Assembly: GCF_018320785.1 (NCBI RefSeq)
Contig: NC_054879.1
Span: forward strand, 46,488,198-46,552,197
Direction: 5' to 3'
Length of the DNA stretch: 64,000 bases
DNA from: Cheilinus undulatus
Taxonomy: Eukaryota > Chordata > Actinopteri > Labriformes > Labridae
Positions 1-10,018 of this stretch are shown here, in pieces. Positions within the stretch are counted from its first letter, which is position 1, and each line of letters opens with the position of its first letter. The notes beneath the pieces are model-generated. The model was not told the DNA's origin. It worked only from the letters and a program-made list of their open reading frames with translations, and made no database searches. Made by a program: the position numbers and the translations under genes.

Positions 1-433
1 TTCAACCTCAGTAATTTAATTGATAGTTGGCGAGATTAAAAATAGAAAACAACCTACCATAAACGGGTGTCTCAGAGAGCGGCGCTAACGTGTTGCTAGT
101 GTGTTTCTTCCTGATATGTCTACGGAAGCCGAGAGCGCCGCTAAGGCAAAAAGGAGGCGTTCGCTTACCAAAGGTCGACAATCAGCCCTTCGTTTTTACG
201 GTGAACACGCACGAGAACGAGAGTTTCATTAAACTCAGATGTACACTGTGTTTTCAAAATCAACCTCAGGCATCCAGGGTGGAAAAAGAAATCACAGAAA
301 AATAATAAAATCAAGGGAATTTTGTCAGAGGAGTCAGATTTTAAAAGGGATAGTCACATGAATATAAGCAGATGCTTAAATATAAACGTGAATACATCAA
401 ATAATGCATATCTCTTAAAATTAAATAATTGCA
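1..433. other. AT-rich DNA, no gene recognised
   Basis: No coding region, RNA gene or repeat with clear ends was recognised here. The GC-richer stretch at about 75-150 holds a 71-codon open frame from 90 with no recognisable domain and no exon signals, and I treat it as chance. Confidence 0.4.
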
Positions 434-437
434 TTAA

Positions 438-741
438 CCCCTTAAAGCCTGTTTGCATATTTGATACTTACCTTCATGATACCTTTATCTAATCAATATG
501 ATCATAAATTACTAAAAAAAACCTTCTAAATACAATCTGAAAAATGATTTTAAAAATGTCCTCAAGTGGATTATCAGTTACCAAAAACATCTAAAGAATC
601 AAATGAGATACAAAAATAATAATGTTAAATTTTATGGAAATTTGGATTTTTTGGATTTCAGTAAAAGTGAAATAAACATTTCATTTAAAATATATATAAA
701 TATTTTCTGGCTAAAATTTGTGTTGTCAGGCTTTAAGGGGT
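438..741. mobile_element. piggyBac-like MITE
   Basis: The ends are inverted copies of each other: CCCCTTAAAGCCTG on the left and its reverse complement CAGGCTTTAAGGGG on the right, where one extra T follows. TTAA flanks the element at 434-437 and 742-745, the target duplication typical of piggyBac elements. It is about 300 bp and AT-rich with no coding capacity, so it is a non-autonomous element. The extra T leaves a small doubt about the exact right end. Confidence 0.6.
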
Positions 742-864
742 TTAATCATGGTAAGCCATTATCCATTATGTTTTCCTTATAATTTTCTATGAATTGTTTT
801 TTTTAAAATCAGTTTATTGTCGACAGAGCTGCCGCTGAGACCCCCAGACAATGGTCCCCTTTGA

Positions 865-938
865 TAACCAGACACGCCAGATGGATTTGTTGAGTGAGAA
901 TCAAGGAAACGGGCGTATCCATCAGCGTTTCGAGGTTA
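865..938. mobile_element. 74-bp MITE with perfect 9-bp target duplication
   Basis: This tiny element starts TAACCAGACACGCCAGATGG and ends in GAGGTTA. It is flanked on both sides by CCCCTTTGA (856-864 and 939-947), a perfect 9-bp direct repeat. The same ends occur in much longer relatives at 53047-53575 and 56002-56540, also with 9-bp flanking repeats. A 9-bp duplication is typical of Mutator-like (MULE) elements, so I assign the family there tentatively. This copy has lost almost all internal sequence. Confidence 0.7.
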
Positions 939-1059
939 CCCCTTTGATTTATGATATAAACGTGTGTGTGTTGGATGTTTTGGACTGGTGCTAACGTCCT
1001 GGCTAACAGTTACCTCATTTTAGAGATTAGTTTGACAAACTTTTGCTGGGCTCTGATCT

Positions 1060-2170
1060 TGTAATTATTGTTTGTACTACTTTTTAACCCATTTTTAACT
1101 ATTTTCACTCCCCATTTTTGCCATTTTCTACCAGTTTTTTCCATTTTTTCAACTTTCACCCCATTTTCTGCCCTTTCCGCCAATTTCTTGCCATTGTTTA
1201 TCCACTTCACACCCATTAAAGTTCCTTTTCACCCATTTTTGCCTTTCCCCTTTCCAGTTTAACTAATTTTTGCTACTTATTTATGTCACCTCTAATCCGT
1301 TTGGACTGTTTATTTGCTCTTTTTGCCACATTAAACACATTTTTTGCAGAATCCGCCTATTTTTGCCACTATCTAGCTGCTTTTGACAAGAGTACCTTGA
1401 TGCAGACAAGATGGCCGACATACATCCAATCCATACCGGAAGTCTGTACCTCTTAGGTTAGCATTAGGCATTAAAACCTGAGTGGTTAGGTTCAGAGTAA
1501 GGCAGTGGGGAAGGTGATATATTTGAGACCCAGCATCAAGGGTTAGGCTTAGGTGTGAAATGGACTGACAAACACTGGCAGCTGAGTCCAACACGAAGAA
1601 GAAACTTCCGCTTGGGACTTCCGGCATGGATTGGATGTATATCGACGCCCATGTCGGCCATCTTGACTGCAGTTGGTTGCCTCTCATGTTTGACGCATTT
1701 TGATGTGAATTTTGCCCCAAATTTCCACTTTGTGCCTATCTTTTCCACAGTTTCGCCACTTCTTTTTGACAGTTTTATGTGATTTCACGGCTTTTTGGCC
1801 ATAAAGCCACTTCTTGCTTATTTTTTTTTACCTCTGATTACAATCTCGTTATAATTTCCCATTAAAGTTGTCTCTGTTTTTTTCTGTTTTAATTTCAGGC
1901 ATCCTAGTTTTGAAGGCTAACATTACTTTCTGAATTGTTTAGTTCAGTGTGCTCACCCACATTGTTATCTTTACCAATAAAAAGGCTTTATTTGTACTAC
2001 GGCAGAAATTAAGAAAACCCATGTTTTATTGCTTTGATAAGAAAAAATATTATTCAGGTTAAAAATAAAATATCATTATTACATCTTAACTTTGCCGACC
2101 TCTATGGGCCCCCAGTTTGACTGGGCCCCAGAAAGCTCTCCCTTTCATGGGCGTCCTTTATTGTCCATTA
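1060..2170 (-). mobile_element. Decayed hAT-family element with inserted inverted repeat
   Basis: The stretch 1080-1380 is built of degenerate blocks of the type CCATTTTTGCCACTT. Positions 2090-2165 match the subterminal part of the hAT element at 45557-46440 (the bases around GGGCCCCAGAAAGCTC). The orientation matches that copy and is opposite to the copy at 31213. Inside lies a separate inverted repeat: 1407-1443 is the reverse complement, with a few differences and a short gap, of 1617-1674, which suggests a small hairpin MITE. Outer ends and target duplications could not be placed, so the borders are approximate. Confidence 0.45.
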
Positions 2171-2560
2171 TAAACCAAAGCACTGACCAGTAACGGACTG
2201 GGAGCCTATAGCTACTGTGTAAGGTCGACACTTTGAGCAAAATCTTTAACAAAGCTTGTGTTTGTGATTACCTGTTTTAATGTGAATTAAAAGTAACTAA
2301 AAAATATTGTTTTATTAAGTGTGAGGGTTCACAAAACATTGGAGCGCAGTCACACACTCTTCATATCTGGATGTATCATTGAGTTAAGTCCATATTTGTT
2401 CACTACGGTATATTCTGAGTAAAAACATCACTAGCTTTTCAAAAAGTAAATTTATCTCATAGCACAACAGAGTTTCGAGCATCAAACAGATTTAAGAGCA
2501 ATGACAAGGCCTGACCGACCTCTGTGCTTTTTGATGAAAGAGCTCCAGGGACAAGATAAA
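2171..2560. other. Intergenic, no feature recognised
   Basis: AT-rich sequence downstream of the minus-strand coiled-coil gene. I see no coding frame, RNA gene or repeat with ends. Confidence 0.4.
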
Positions 2561-2568
2561 ATCAAACA

Positions 2569-2574
2569 TTTATT
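2569..2574 (-). terminator. Poly(A) signal of the coiled-coil gene
   Basis: TTTATT on the plus strand reads AATAAA on the minus strand, about 80 bases after the stop codon at 2652-2654. This is a canonical vertebrate polyadenylation signal at a plausible distance. Confidence 0.55.
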
Positions 2575-2651
2575 AGGTATGCCAAATATATACAATGCAC
2601 AAAAATGAAAAACAAAGCTGAAAATTAAAAAGGCGTTCTTCATAACAAACT

Positions 2652-5600
2652 TCATTTGCGTTTGGTTTGAGCTCTCTTGGGTTTGTTGGCTGGTGCACTT
2701 TTCAACGCCTGTGCTGTTGACACAGAAAACAGCTCATTACAAAAAGAATGACTGAAATATAATTTTGTTGATAAAGAAAAGCCCCCAGACTTACCAGAAA
2801 CATTATGAGCTTTGGCCTCGGCCAGAAGTTTTTTCACCTCCAGAATTTCTGCGGCAAGGCTCCTCGTCCTGCTTGTGGCACGTTCAGCTCTCTTTTTTAA
2901 ATCATTCCTTTGATTACAAAAGTGACACCATTAAAATAAAATACCTGATGTATAAAATGTATTCTCTCTCTCTCAGGTCGATCAGCACAATACCTGTCAG
3001 CGTCTTCGACGTTCAGTAGCTCAGAAAGGCGCTGCTCCTCTTGCAGCAGATGACCGAACTGCTGCAGCACAGAAACCACTTCACCTTTCTCCTTCATCAG
3101 ATCCAACCACTGCTCAGCTTCTCTGGAACTGACAGGGAGAACAGACACATACACACTGAATAAAGTCAAGATTTTACAACATGGATCTGGTTTATGACTG
3201 ACGGGAGAAAACAAGAGCTTAAATATTAATACTGATAAGTGTATAATTAACCTCCTAAGACTCTGCATGCACATGAGGACACAACATTTTGGCTTTCCTA
3301 CAACACTGTAATCATTCTACCATTAGGATTTTTGAGATAATTGTTCAGAATATCCTTCCAAGTTTGAGGAATTTGCTTGAAATTTTGGGAAAATTTTCTC
3401 TTTAGATATCTTGGGGAATTTGCTTGGAAAGATTCCACTATTTTCAAGGAAATTTAGGGGATATTTTGCAGGGTTCATTTGAAGAGTTGGAGATATTACT
3501 TTGGAATTTTTTGGCATCTTGATGGGGAATTTGGGAAATTTCTTTGTAATTTTTTTGGACTTGCGATGGGAATTCTAGGCATAGGGGCTGTCATTTGAAA
3601 TTTTAAGAATTTTTTTGGGAAATTTCAGGGAATTTGTTTGGACAGTCAGATGTTTTCACTATTTCATGGAATTTTGGAGAATACATTTGTATTTTTTTTT
3701 TATTTGTTAAGAGATTTAAGGGGGAATTTACTTTGGTATTTAGGAATTTGGTTGAACATAACATTTTGGCTTTCCTACAACACTGTAATCATTCTACTAT
3801 TAGGATTTTTGAGATAATTGTTCAGAATGTCCTTCCAAGTTTGAAGAATTTGCTTGAAATGTTGGGAGAATTTGCTCTTTAGATATCTTGGGGAATTTGC
3901 TTGGAAATATTCCACTATTTTCAAGGAAATTTAGGGGATATTTTGCATATTTTGGAGGGTTTGTTTGAAGATTTGGAGAAATTACTTTGGAATTTTTTGG
4001 CATTTTGATGGAGAATTTGGGAAATTTCTTTGTAATTTTTTTTGGACTTGCGATGGGAATTCTAGGCATAGGGGTTGTCATTTGAAATTTTAAGAATTTT
4101 TTTGGGAAATTTCAGGGAATTTGTTTGGACAGTCAGATGTTTTCACTATGTCATGTAATTTTGGAGAATATGTTTGTATTTTTTTTTAATTCGTTCAGAG
4201 ATTTTAGGGGGAATTTACTTTGGTATTTGGGAATTCGCTTGAAGATTTTCAGAAATTTGCATTAAATTCCCAAGGCTTTATCACTGAAAGATTTGAGGAC
4301 CATTTAAAGAAATGTTGGGGTTCTTTTTATGGGATACTTTAAAATATGTTGAATAACTTTCACAAAAATTGAAAAGAAATGTATTTGAAATTTAACTGAA
4401 TTTGGGGGATTTTTGAAAAGGAAAATTTCCAAGAACTTCCTGTTCAAAGATGAGACTGATGTTTTAACTTATCAGACCCTCCTTATCCCAAATAAGTGGG
4501 AGAAACTTAAAGTGCCTTCCAAACAAAAGCTCAGGTCTCAGGAGGTTAAAAATACGTATTTTTACAACTAAAAGCCATCTTTAGGTTATTGCAAGTTCAC
4601 GATAAATCAGCTCAGCTTGAGCTTAGATTTACTGCTACTAAAAATTTTAATGGTACTTTGGGGATTTTTAAAATCTTGGTTTGTTATTATAATTTCTACT
4701 GTTGATTTGTATGCGATTTTAACAAAACACTTTTCTGATTTTATTCTTTGTCCAAATTATTTCTCAGAGTTGTAGACAAGGCTGACCTTAAGGGGGGAAA
4801 GGTGAAGCTTTCTGAGGCCCATGGAGGTCAGCATGATATGACCAATTACACTTTTAATCAACGGCAACCACATTTTATTTTTTAATCTAAGTATCTGACC
4901 ATTTGTCAGAGCAGAAATGCATTTTTATATTGTTGCCTCAGTAAAAATTGTGCTGTCTAAATTAATTGCATTAATTTTGATTAATTGCCATCCCCAATTA
5001 TTGCACTAATTTTCTTTCATCGCGATTAATCACAGGCTTTATTGTTGCTTTCTAAAATCCTTGTTTAAGTAAAATAAATAAACTCCTGTTTTTGAGATCG
5101 TAAAAACAGGAAATTCAAAAATAAATAAATTCCCGTTTTTACGAGATAGTATCTATAAAAACAGGAAAATCAAAAATAAATTTTAAAAATCCTGTTCTTA
5201 CAATAAAGTTATGTTATAAAAACAGGAGCATTTTTTATTATTTTCAATACGCCACCGTAGTGTCCCTAAAATGTGCTAAATGCTTTTTTCTGATCATTTC
5301 TCTGCATGTTTCTTGTAATAGGAGGAGGGGGTGGAAATTAATTGAAAACAGTTAAAATGTAAAGATTTGCAAAGTAATTTTTAAAGAAAGACACAAGGAG
5401 AAAAGGGGGAAGTCACTTATATTACAGTTACTATTCATGCCAAAAAAAGCGGTGTCAGAGTAAAAAGTAAAATTTTGTCGAGTCAACGTAAAATACCCGT
5501 GACCACGTGATTACGTATGCAAAACGTGGCGTCACAGGTAGGAGACAGGTGGAAAACCTGCATTTTAAAATCTTTTTAAACGTGTCTACTGAAAAGAAAA

Positions 5601-6001
5601 ACTGAAATATATTACTATAAAACCATGTCATCCTCAGCTGTGCGAGTCTTCTGCTGGACCTTCTCCAGTTTTCGTTTGTTTTCTTCGATAGCATGCTGAA
5701 GTTGACTGATCTGCTCCTGCAATTTGACGAGACAAAGAACCGTTACGGCAGCGTCCACACATTTTACATTAAGACTTCATGAATGACAGCTGTAACACAG
5801 GTGAGCTATCACAACAGTTTCTCTAAATTGTTGTTATTTGACAGTTTGTGACTTTAGTCGTTGCGTGTAAACTGCAGTTACCTACCGCAACTCACTTTGC
5901 AAGATTGGCTAGGTAGCATGCAGTACAGGCAGGCTAAAGCTACGCTAACTTACCTTTGAGTCATCGTGTTTTGGTGCAGTTTGCCTGTTAGATGCAGTCA
6001 T
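2652..6001 (-). CDS. Five-exon gene, 152-residue coiled-coil protein
   Basis: The coding exons, in transcript order, are 6001-5954, 5716-5616, 3128-2994, 2907-2795 and 2713-2652 (48, 101, 135, 113 and 62 nt). They join in frame into 152 codons plus TGA, and all introns are GT-AG. The exon 2 donor is unusual: reading on without splicing gives TAG exactly at the junction (TA|GTAATA). The product is hydrophilic and rich in Glu, Lys, Gln and Leu. Residues 17-50 and 55-130 look like long amphipathic helices, suggesting a coiled coil. The C-terminus is basic (KPKRAQTKRK) and could be a nuclear localisation signal. There is no signal peptide or membrane segment. I do not recognise the family; small kinetochore or centrosome coiled-coil proteins have this look, but nothing here shows it. 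A piggyBac-type element lies in intron 2. Confidence 0.75.
3251..4545. mobile_element. piggyBac-type element with internal tandem duplication
   Basis: The element is flanked by TTAA at 3247-3250 and 4546-4549. Its ends are inverted copies: CCTCCTAAGACTC on the left and, reading inward from the right, CCTCCTGAGACCTG. Inside, a unit of about 477 bp is present twice in tandem (3283-3759 and 3760-4240), both beginning with AACATTTTGGCTTTCC. Each unit is made of shorter degenerate GGAATTTG-type blocks. No transposase is visible, so it is non-autonomous. It sits in intron 2 of the minus-strand coiled-coil gene, just upstream of that gene's exon 3 on the transcript. Confidence 0.75.
4550..5610. repeat. 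Intronic DNA with hAT fragment and short repeats
   Basis: This is the rest of intron 2 of the coiled-coil gene. Positions 4780-4850 hold a short fragment like the subterminal hAT sequence seen at 2090-2165. Positions 5080-5235 hold three or four diverged copies of a unit containing AACAGGAAATTCAAAAATAA, with inverted partners such as TTTTTACGA. No exon was found. Confidence 0.4.
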
Positions 6002-6128
6002 TATAAATTGTTTACTTTGCAAACACTTCTTACGTGGGATGATTCTAGACCTGACTGACGTTCGCAGTCGCGCGTGAGCATTCTTTCTGTGGAAGTTTAT
6101 AAAGGTAACTTCCGGTAGAGCTGCTAGA

Positions 6129-6201
6129 GCCCGGATAGCTCAGTCGGTAGAGCATCAGACTTTTAATCTGAGGGTCCAGGGTTCAAGTCCCTGTTCGGGC
6201 G
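6129..6201 (+). tRNA. tRNA-Lys (anticodon UUU)
   Basis: A complete 73-nt cloverleaf. The acceptor stem GCCCGGA pairs with TTCGGGC (with one G-U pair), the D arm contains TAGCTCAGTCGGTAGAGC, and the anticodon loop is CTTTTAA with anticodon TTT at 6162-6164. The T arm is TCCAGGGTTCAAGTCCCTG. Both internal RNA polymerase III promoter boxes are intact, no CCA is encoded (as expected in eukaryotes), and a T-run at 6207-6213 can terminate transcription. It stands alone between the 5' end of the coiled-coil gene and the first astacin gene. It looks functional. Confidence 0.97.
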
Positions 6202-6617
6202 GAAATATTTTTTCCTTCCTAGAACAAGGTGTGGCTAAGAATATGTTACCAAGGCATCGGATTTACCTGAGTTACTGATAATCTGTTATTAGACATGCAA
6301 CCTAGCATGTCAACAGCGCTTAATCTTTAGCATAGCAAAACGAAAACATCACTCCGGGTGAAGGCACAAGGTGTTTAAAGCCTAAAATTGCCGCAAACCA
6401 GTGCCAAACATTAAACCATTGATTTTTAAGATAGTCATCGAAGAGGAGTTGTTATTACACAGAGCGAGACCACACATTATCCTACTGTTGGAGTTGTTGT
6501 TTATGAAAGAATCAAACTAATTAAGGGATTAAACTCACTCGCAAACAAATAACAGCAACCCTATAATTTCCCTGAGAAAATCATGGGTATCATCTCTACA
6601 TAGTGATTGAGAACTCC

Positions 6618-6623
6618 TATAAA
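6618..6623 (+). promoter_or_regulatory. TATA box of first astacin gene
   Basis: TATAAA (followed by G) lies 67 bases upstream of the start codon at 6685. This spacing fits a transcription start near 6648 and a short 5' leader, as expected for a strongly and cell-specifically expressed secreted enzyme. Confidence 0.6.
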
Positions 6624-6684
6624 GCTAGGTGTTAGTGCAGGTAAAATGTCAATACTGTGGACGTTCTCCATCTGACCAGCAAAG

Positions 6685-8393
6685 ATGAAGCGGATTATCC
6701 TCGTCTGCGTGGTCTCCACCTTTCTCTCCTCAGCACATGCTCAGGTAAATACATGGATTGGATCTGAAACTTCTTTTACAGTACATATAACAACAGAATT
6801 ATGTTAAAAATGTCTTATTTCTGCAGAAGTTTCTCTTCAGCCCAAAATGGGGCCCCATTGGCTTTAAAGGTAAATACAGTTTTTAGTACCTGAATTCTAC
6901 CTGAATGAACAGTGTGAACAGTAAAATCTGTTCTCTTTCAGAGCGTGAAGAGCACAGTGAGAGGACAGCAATGGATGAAATCATCAGAGTAAATGAGCTG
7001 CATGGTAAGTTTAATTTTAAAACTTTATCAAATGATCTCCTGTAAGCCTTCTCATAATGATATTTTCCATGGATGTCTCTCAGCTTCCCGGATCATAGAT
7101 AGCACTACCAGCCTGAGGGAGGGAGACATCGCAGTTTCTTCTGGAAAACGTTCTAAAGTCTGCTTTGCTCGTAGCTGCCTCTGGAATAAGTCCGTGGATG
7201 GACATGTCTATATTGCATATAAGCTCTCAACTGAGTACAGTATGTTGTTTTATGTAAATAAATAGATTACAGTTTGTTAAACTTGCCAGTATTCTTGCTA
7301 TTCATGAATTTTCAAATTGTCTTGTCTAAATAATAGCTGATTTGGAGGTAAAGCAGATAAAGAAAGGAATGGAAAACATAGAGAAAGGTACCTGTGTGCG
7401 CTTTGTACCTCGGACTCACCAGGAAGACTACATTGACATCCAGCCAAAAGCTGGGTGAGACCCTTTACAAAGTTTGATCCTAAAATCTGACCGTTGTTCA
7501 GGAATGTTTCCCATTAAAAATGTTTTTCCTGCATGAAGTAGGTGTGAAATGAGAGCTGTTTGGAATCTAAATGTATAAACCCTTAATTTTCCATAATCCA
7601 GGTGCTGGTCCTACCTTGGAGCGCGTGGTGGAAAACAGACCGTCTCTCTGCAGAGCCCTGACTGCCTGCAGGTCGGAGTGATCTCCCATGAATTCATGCA
7701 CGCCCTGGGCTTTGTGCACGAGCAGTCTCGCTTTGACCGGGACAACTATGTCACCATCATGTGGCCAAACATTTGGAGGGGTAATTTCAAAGAGGCGGGA
7801 AAGGGGGTTGGCATTAGGGTGTGAGAGACCCACACAATGTGATTTGTAGATTTAGATATATTTCTTTAGTTTCTGCAGCACATTTTTTGTAGATTAAAAC
7901 AGGACTCAAACATAACATGTTTTTTATTTCCCACAGACCGTTTGAGGAACTTTGAAAAATTCCGGACTGACTCTCTAGACCTTCCCTATGATTACAGCTC
8001 TATCATGCACTACGGGATGTAAGCATTCATCTGATGTCTAACTATATATATCATGTTTGATGCATTAGAATCTAACTGATGCTATGCATGTGTTCAGGTA
8101 TGCCTACTCTCAGGATGGGGAGCCGACCATCATTCCTAAGAACAGCAACACCAAGGAGATAAAGCTGGGACAAACTACAAGTCTCAGTCACATTGACAAG
8201 CTGAAAATCAACAAGCTTTATAACTGTGGTTGGTACTAAACATCCTGATCTAGCCTCCTGAAAATATATAAAGGCTCTTAACTTCATAAAAAATAGTCAA
8301 ATACTAACTTAAAGTAAAATTAGACGTGTCATTCATTTTCATATGTTTGATCACTGTCTGCTTCTCTCTGTAGGTGACATGGATGATAACTAA
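6685..8393 (+). CDS. Secreted six-cysteine astacin metalloprotease (c6ast/hatching-enzyme type), gene 1
   Basis: Nine exons: 6685-6744, 6827-6869, 6942-7004, 7084-7239, 7337-7454, 7602-7780, 7937-8018, 8098-8228, 8374-8393, total 852 nt and 283 residues. Residues 1-20 form a signal peptide ending in AHAQ, followed by a propeptide and the astacin domain from about residue 66. The zinc site HEFMHALGFVHE lies at 176-187 (ligands H176, H180, H186; catalytic E177). The Met-turn SIMHYG follows at 228-233 (M230, Y232). The secreted part has exactly six cysteines (82, 87, 127, 148, 168, 277), the mark of teleost c6ast enzymes, which include the egg-envelope-digesting hatching enzymes. The nine-exon layout fits the ancestral or low-choriolytic-enzyme type rather than the intronless high-choriolytic type. 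All catalytic residues are present. The exact paralogue and tissue cannot be told from sequence alone. Confidence 0.95.
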
Positions 8394-8471
8394 CCCGAGT
8401 GAATTGAGGTCAAACAGGAATGTGCTGAAAGCTTCTTTTGCAAACCTATGTCTAATCATGCAAATAGTTTC

Positions 8472-8477
8472 AATAAA
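8472..8477 (+). terminator. Poly(A) signal of first astacin gene
   Basis: AATAAA lies 78 bases after the stop codon at 8391-8393, a normal short 3' UTR. Confidence 0.7.
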
Positions 8478-8773
8478 GATTGATTTAAGCTTTAAAAATG
8501 TGCAAGAGTTTTGTTGTAAGGGCAGAATTTCTTGCATACGCATAAGGTAGTTGCAGTTGTTTGAAGTGTTTTTTTAATCTTTCTTTAATCAATCAATAGA
8601 AGCATCTCATGGCAAGTGCTCTCTGACTCAAGAGTGAAGAAAATTCAGTCAGCGAGCTTGAATCTGTGCAATAAAATGCAGCTTATATGTAAAAACCAGA
8701 TGCCATAAATAAAGACCAAACTACTAGAAGGCAGGAATCCATCTATATAAAACAAAGCACCATTAGCTTAGAT

Positions 8774-9432
8774 CAGTGTTACTCAACCCTGCTGAACAAA
8801 AGAGTCAAATTGTTGGAAATTACCTATGCTGGAGCCACAAGCTAAGTGGTGAAAAGTAGCAAAAAGGATTAAGGTGGCAATAAAAGTATGAAAAAATGAG
8901 GCAAAGATTGCCAAAAAGTGACAATAATGAATGAAAAGGCGCAAGATAGATATGAAAGAGCAAAAATTGGGTGCAAAGTGGCAGAAATGGGAAGAAAAAG
9001 TGTAAAAATGGGTGAGGAGGGTCAAAAAAATGAGTTACAGGTGGCAAAAATGGTCAAAAAAACAGCAGAAACATAGCAACAAATTTGTGAAAAGTGACTT
9101 AAATGGGCAAGAAGCAGCAAAAAGGTTTGAAAAGTCAGCAAAAAGTAGCATTTATCGGCAGAAGGCTGTAAAGGTACAGAAAATGGCAAAATGGAAAAAT
9201 TGCTAAAAGCAAAAACAGGATAAAGCGGCAAAAACTGAAAGCGAGGGCAATGGAAATATACAGACAGAAAATAAAGGTTGACAGTTGAAGCCTACTGCAT
9301 AAGTGTGGAAATCAACCTGACTTGTGACTTGTAATGGATCATTTCTGAGGTCAAAATTTCCCTTTTTAAAGGTGTTCTGGGGAATAGTATTTCAAATGAA
9401 GACACAAAAGAGCCACACTTTGAGTATCACTG
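8774..9432. mobile_element. hAT MITE, family A (CAGTGNTACTCAA ends)
   Basis: The ends are inverted: CAGTGTTACTCAA and TTGAGTATCACTG. A perfect 8-bp target duplication GCTTAGAT flanks the element (8766-8773 and 9433-9440), the hAT hallmark. The inside is a run of degenerate blocks of the type GTGGCAAAAATGGG with no transposase. Relatives are at 28018-28632, 43521-44990 and 52259-52735. Confidence 0.9.
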
Positions 9433-9440
9433 GCTTAGAT

Positions 9441-9900
9441 AAAGAAATGTCGTTGCACTAATGTTCTCAAACTAACCACAAGGCAAGGTTTAATAAACTG
9501 CTTATGCATGAAATTCCTTTGCCAGGCTTTGCCCTTTAAATTGGCCCCTTGATAGAGAGAAATAGTATTTGGAGAGTAAGGTTTTCGCTCATACATATTT
9601 ACTTATGTGACAAAATGATTGTTGTAAGGGCCGTTATCAGCTGATAGTGCATTGCAAAATCACTGCTTTCCAGTACACTCAGACATAAATTGCCAGTTTC
9701 TCAGACTGAAAGGTGCAAAGGCAGAGGCGTATCACATCCAACTGCAAACACCTGTTGGTGTGTCATTCCTGAAAGTGCTGAATCATGGGTTTGCTAAGTA
9801 CAGGGCCAAAGTGAAGGTCAGCATCAGGACCACCTGTTGTGGATCAGCAGTGGACTTGTGTAAATTACACACGCCGGATGATTAGGGGTCTTAATCATGC
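9441..9900. other. Intergenic between the astacin genes
   Basis: No coding frame or repeat with clear ends. The last part is the upstream region of the second astacin gene; a CCAAT motif lies at about 9911-9915. Confidence 0.45.
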
Positions 9901-9944
9901 TTCATCGTGCTCCAATTGGTACAAAGTAGAGGAGGAGAAGTGGG

Positions 9945-9950
9945 TATATA
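9945..9950 (+). promoter_or_regulatory. TATA box of second astacin gene
   Basis: TATATA followed by GA lies 69 bases upstream of the start codon at 10019, almost the same spacing as in the first astacin gene. A CCAAT motif sits about 35 bases further upstream. Confidence 0.6.
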
Positions 9951-10018
9951 GATTCAGAGGAGGCAAGGTGCTCAGTTGCACTGGACTGAAACTGGTAGAG
10001 CAGTCTGCAAACACAACA

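Noticed and set aside
1373-1782. Open frames on both strands over the hairpin at 1407-1674
   Set aside because: They follow from the inverted repeat of a MITE and have no domain.
8774-9432. Direct repeats of GTGGCAAAAATGGG type with spacers, superficially CRISPR-like
   Set aside because: The repeats are degenerate, irregularly spaced and lie inside a vertebrate hAT MITE with a target duplication.
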